NCBI GenBank assembly: GCA_001509335.1
Contig: LGGY01000194.1
Coordinates: forward strand, 1-5,749
Reading direction: 5' to 3'
Origin: Fidelibacterota bacterium 46_43
GTDB taxonomy: Bacteria; Fidelibacterota; Fidelibacteria; Fidelibacterales; Fidelibacteraceae
Length of the DNA stretch: 5,749 nt
Below the pieces are notes generated by a model. It saw only the letters and a program-made list of their open reading frames with translations. It had not been told where the DNA came from and did not search any database. This document shows, one piece after another, positions 5,421 to 5,749 of this stretch. Every line of letters begins with the position of its first letter. The stretch's first letter is position 1. The position numbers were made by a program, and so were the translations under genes.

Positions 5421-5460
5421 TGTTTTCGTGACAGACTCCGATGTTTTCGTGACAGACTCC
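5419..5460 (+). repeat. Two perfect tandem 21-base units with start of a third
   Basis: The unit, which includes GTTTTCGTGACAGACTCC, occurs at 5419-5439 and 5440-5460 without a mismatch, and GAT at 5461 starts a third. It abuts the right end of repeat copy 3 exactly. The part GTGACAGACTCC resembles the GGGTCAGACTCC left end of the dispersed repeat (shared CAGACTCC). Confidence 0.85.
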
Positions 5461-5749
5461 GATTTTTACATTTCGATAATGTTCTGACCAGTAGATTCCT
5501 TTGCCGATAAAAGAATAGCTTATGTTTTTTCAGCAAAGAGCGCGCAAAAGCCCGGTTTTCTTTTGAAAGACGGTTCTTGCAAGTTAGTGCTCATGGCTGG
5601 TCTAAGCTATATTCTGTTGCACTTCAGAGAAGAGTTATGGTGAAAGTTGTTCCGCCAACTGACCTTATTTGCCGTTGCTCTTTCTTTCAAATTTAGAGAG
5701 CAAGTCAACAGTATCAAACTACTATTGTTACTTCCTATCGTCTGCAGTC
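5461..5749. other. Right end of window without a supported gene
   Basis: Frames on both strands are short and lack ribosome binding sites; a reverse frame entering from the right edge stops after about 47 codons and I do not recognise it. With 5209-5460 this makes about 540 bases after mazF that hold only repeat copy 3 and the tandem repeat. Confidence 0.4.

Noticed and set aside
1..5749. CRISPR array
   Set aside because: The repeats are three distant copies with genes between them and the tandem unit has no spacers.

Overview
The window looks like an accessory toxin-antitoxin (TA) island from a bacterial chromosome. The moderate GC content, heavy use of AGA/AGG arginine codons, strong GGGAGG-type ribosome binding sites and flavour of the proteins suggest a mesophilic or moderately thermophilic member of the Thermotogota (something like Mesotoga/Kosmotoga). 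That assignment is an inference with low certainty, because no rRNA or housekeeping gene is present.

Layout, all genes on the + strand. (1) 1-1107: the last 27 codons of a probable MqsR-like toxin, then a zinc-finger + HTH + Panacea (DUF4065) antitoxin. (2) 1245-3045: an AbiE-type pair, a DUF6577/AbiEi-like antitoxin followed by an AbiEii nucleotidyltransferase toxin. (3) 3423-4134: a small antitoxin of the GNAT-toxin type, then a GNAT acetyltransferase toxin whose reading frame is broken by a one-base shift near 3889. (4) 4691-5208: a MazE-like small antitoxin overlapping a MazF/PemK ribonuclease toxin, with an extended -10 promoter just upstream. The non-coding stretches are 3046-3422, 4135-4660 and 5209-5749.

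The main unexplained structure is a same-orientation dispersed repeat at 1086-1242, 3216-3337 and 5323-5420. Its core is a hairpin with 15-19 bp arms and a 10-base loop (AGAACAA-CGGCAAT / ATTGCC-TTTGTTCT). The three copies lie between or after the TA modules, so the AbiE pair sits between copies 1 and 2, and the GNAT and MazEF pairs between copies 2 and 3. Copy 1 supplies the stop codon and last codons of the Panacea gene at its left end, and the leader and ribosome binding site of abiEi at its right end. A solitary fragment of the left end lies at 4311-4330. The arrangement resembles a cassette array or a repeat-mediated assembly of TA modules, but no integrase, transposase or canonical attC site is visible here.

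Each of the four modules is a toxin with its neutraliser, so the region probably serves genome stabilisation, phage defence or stress response rather than metabolism. The GNAT module appears to be decaying, and the DNA between it and mazEF looks like degraded spacer.
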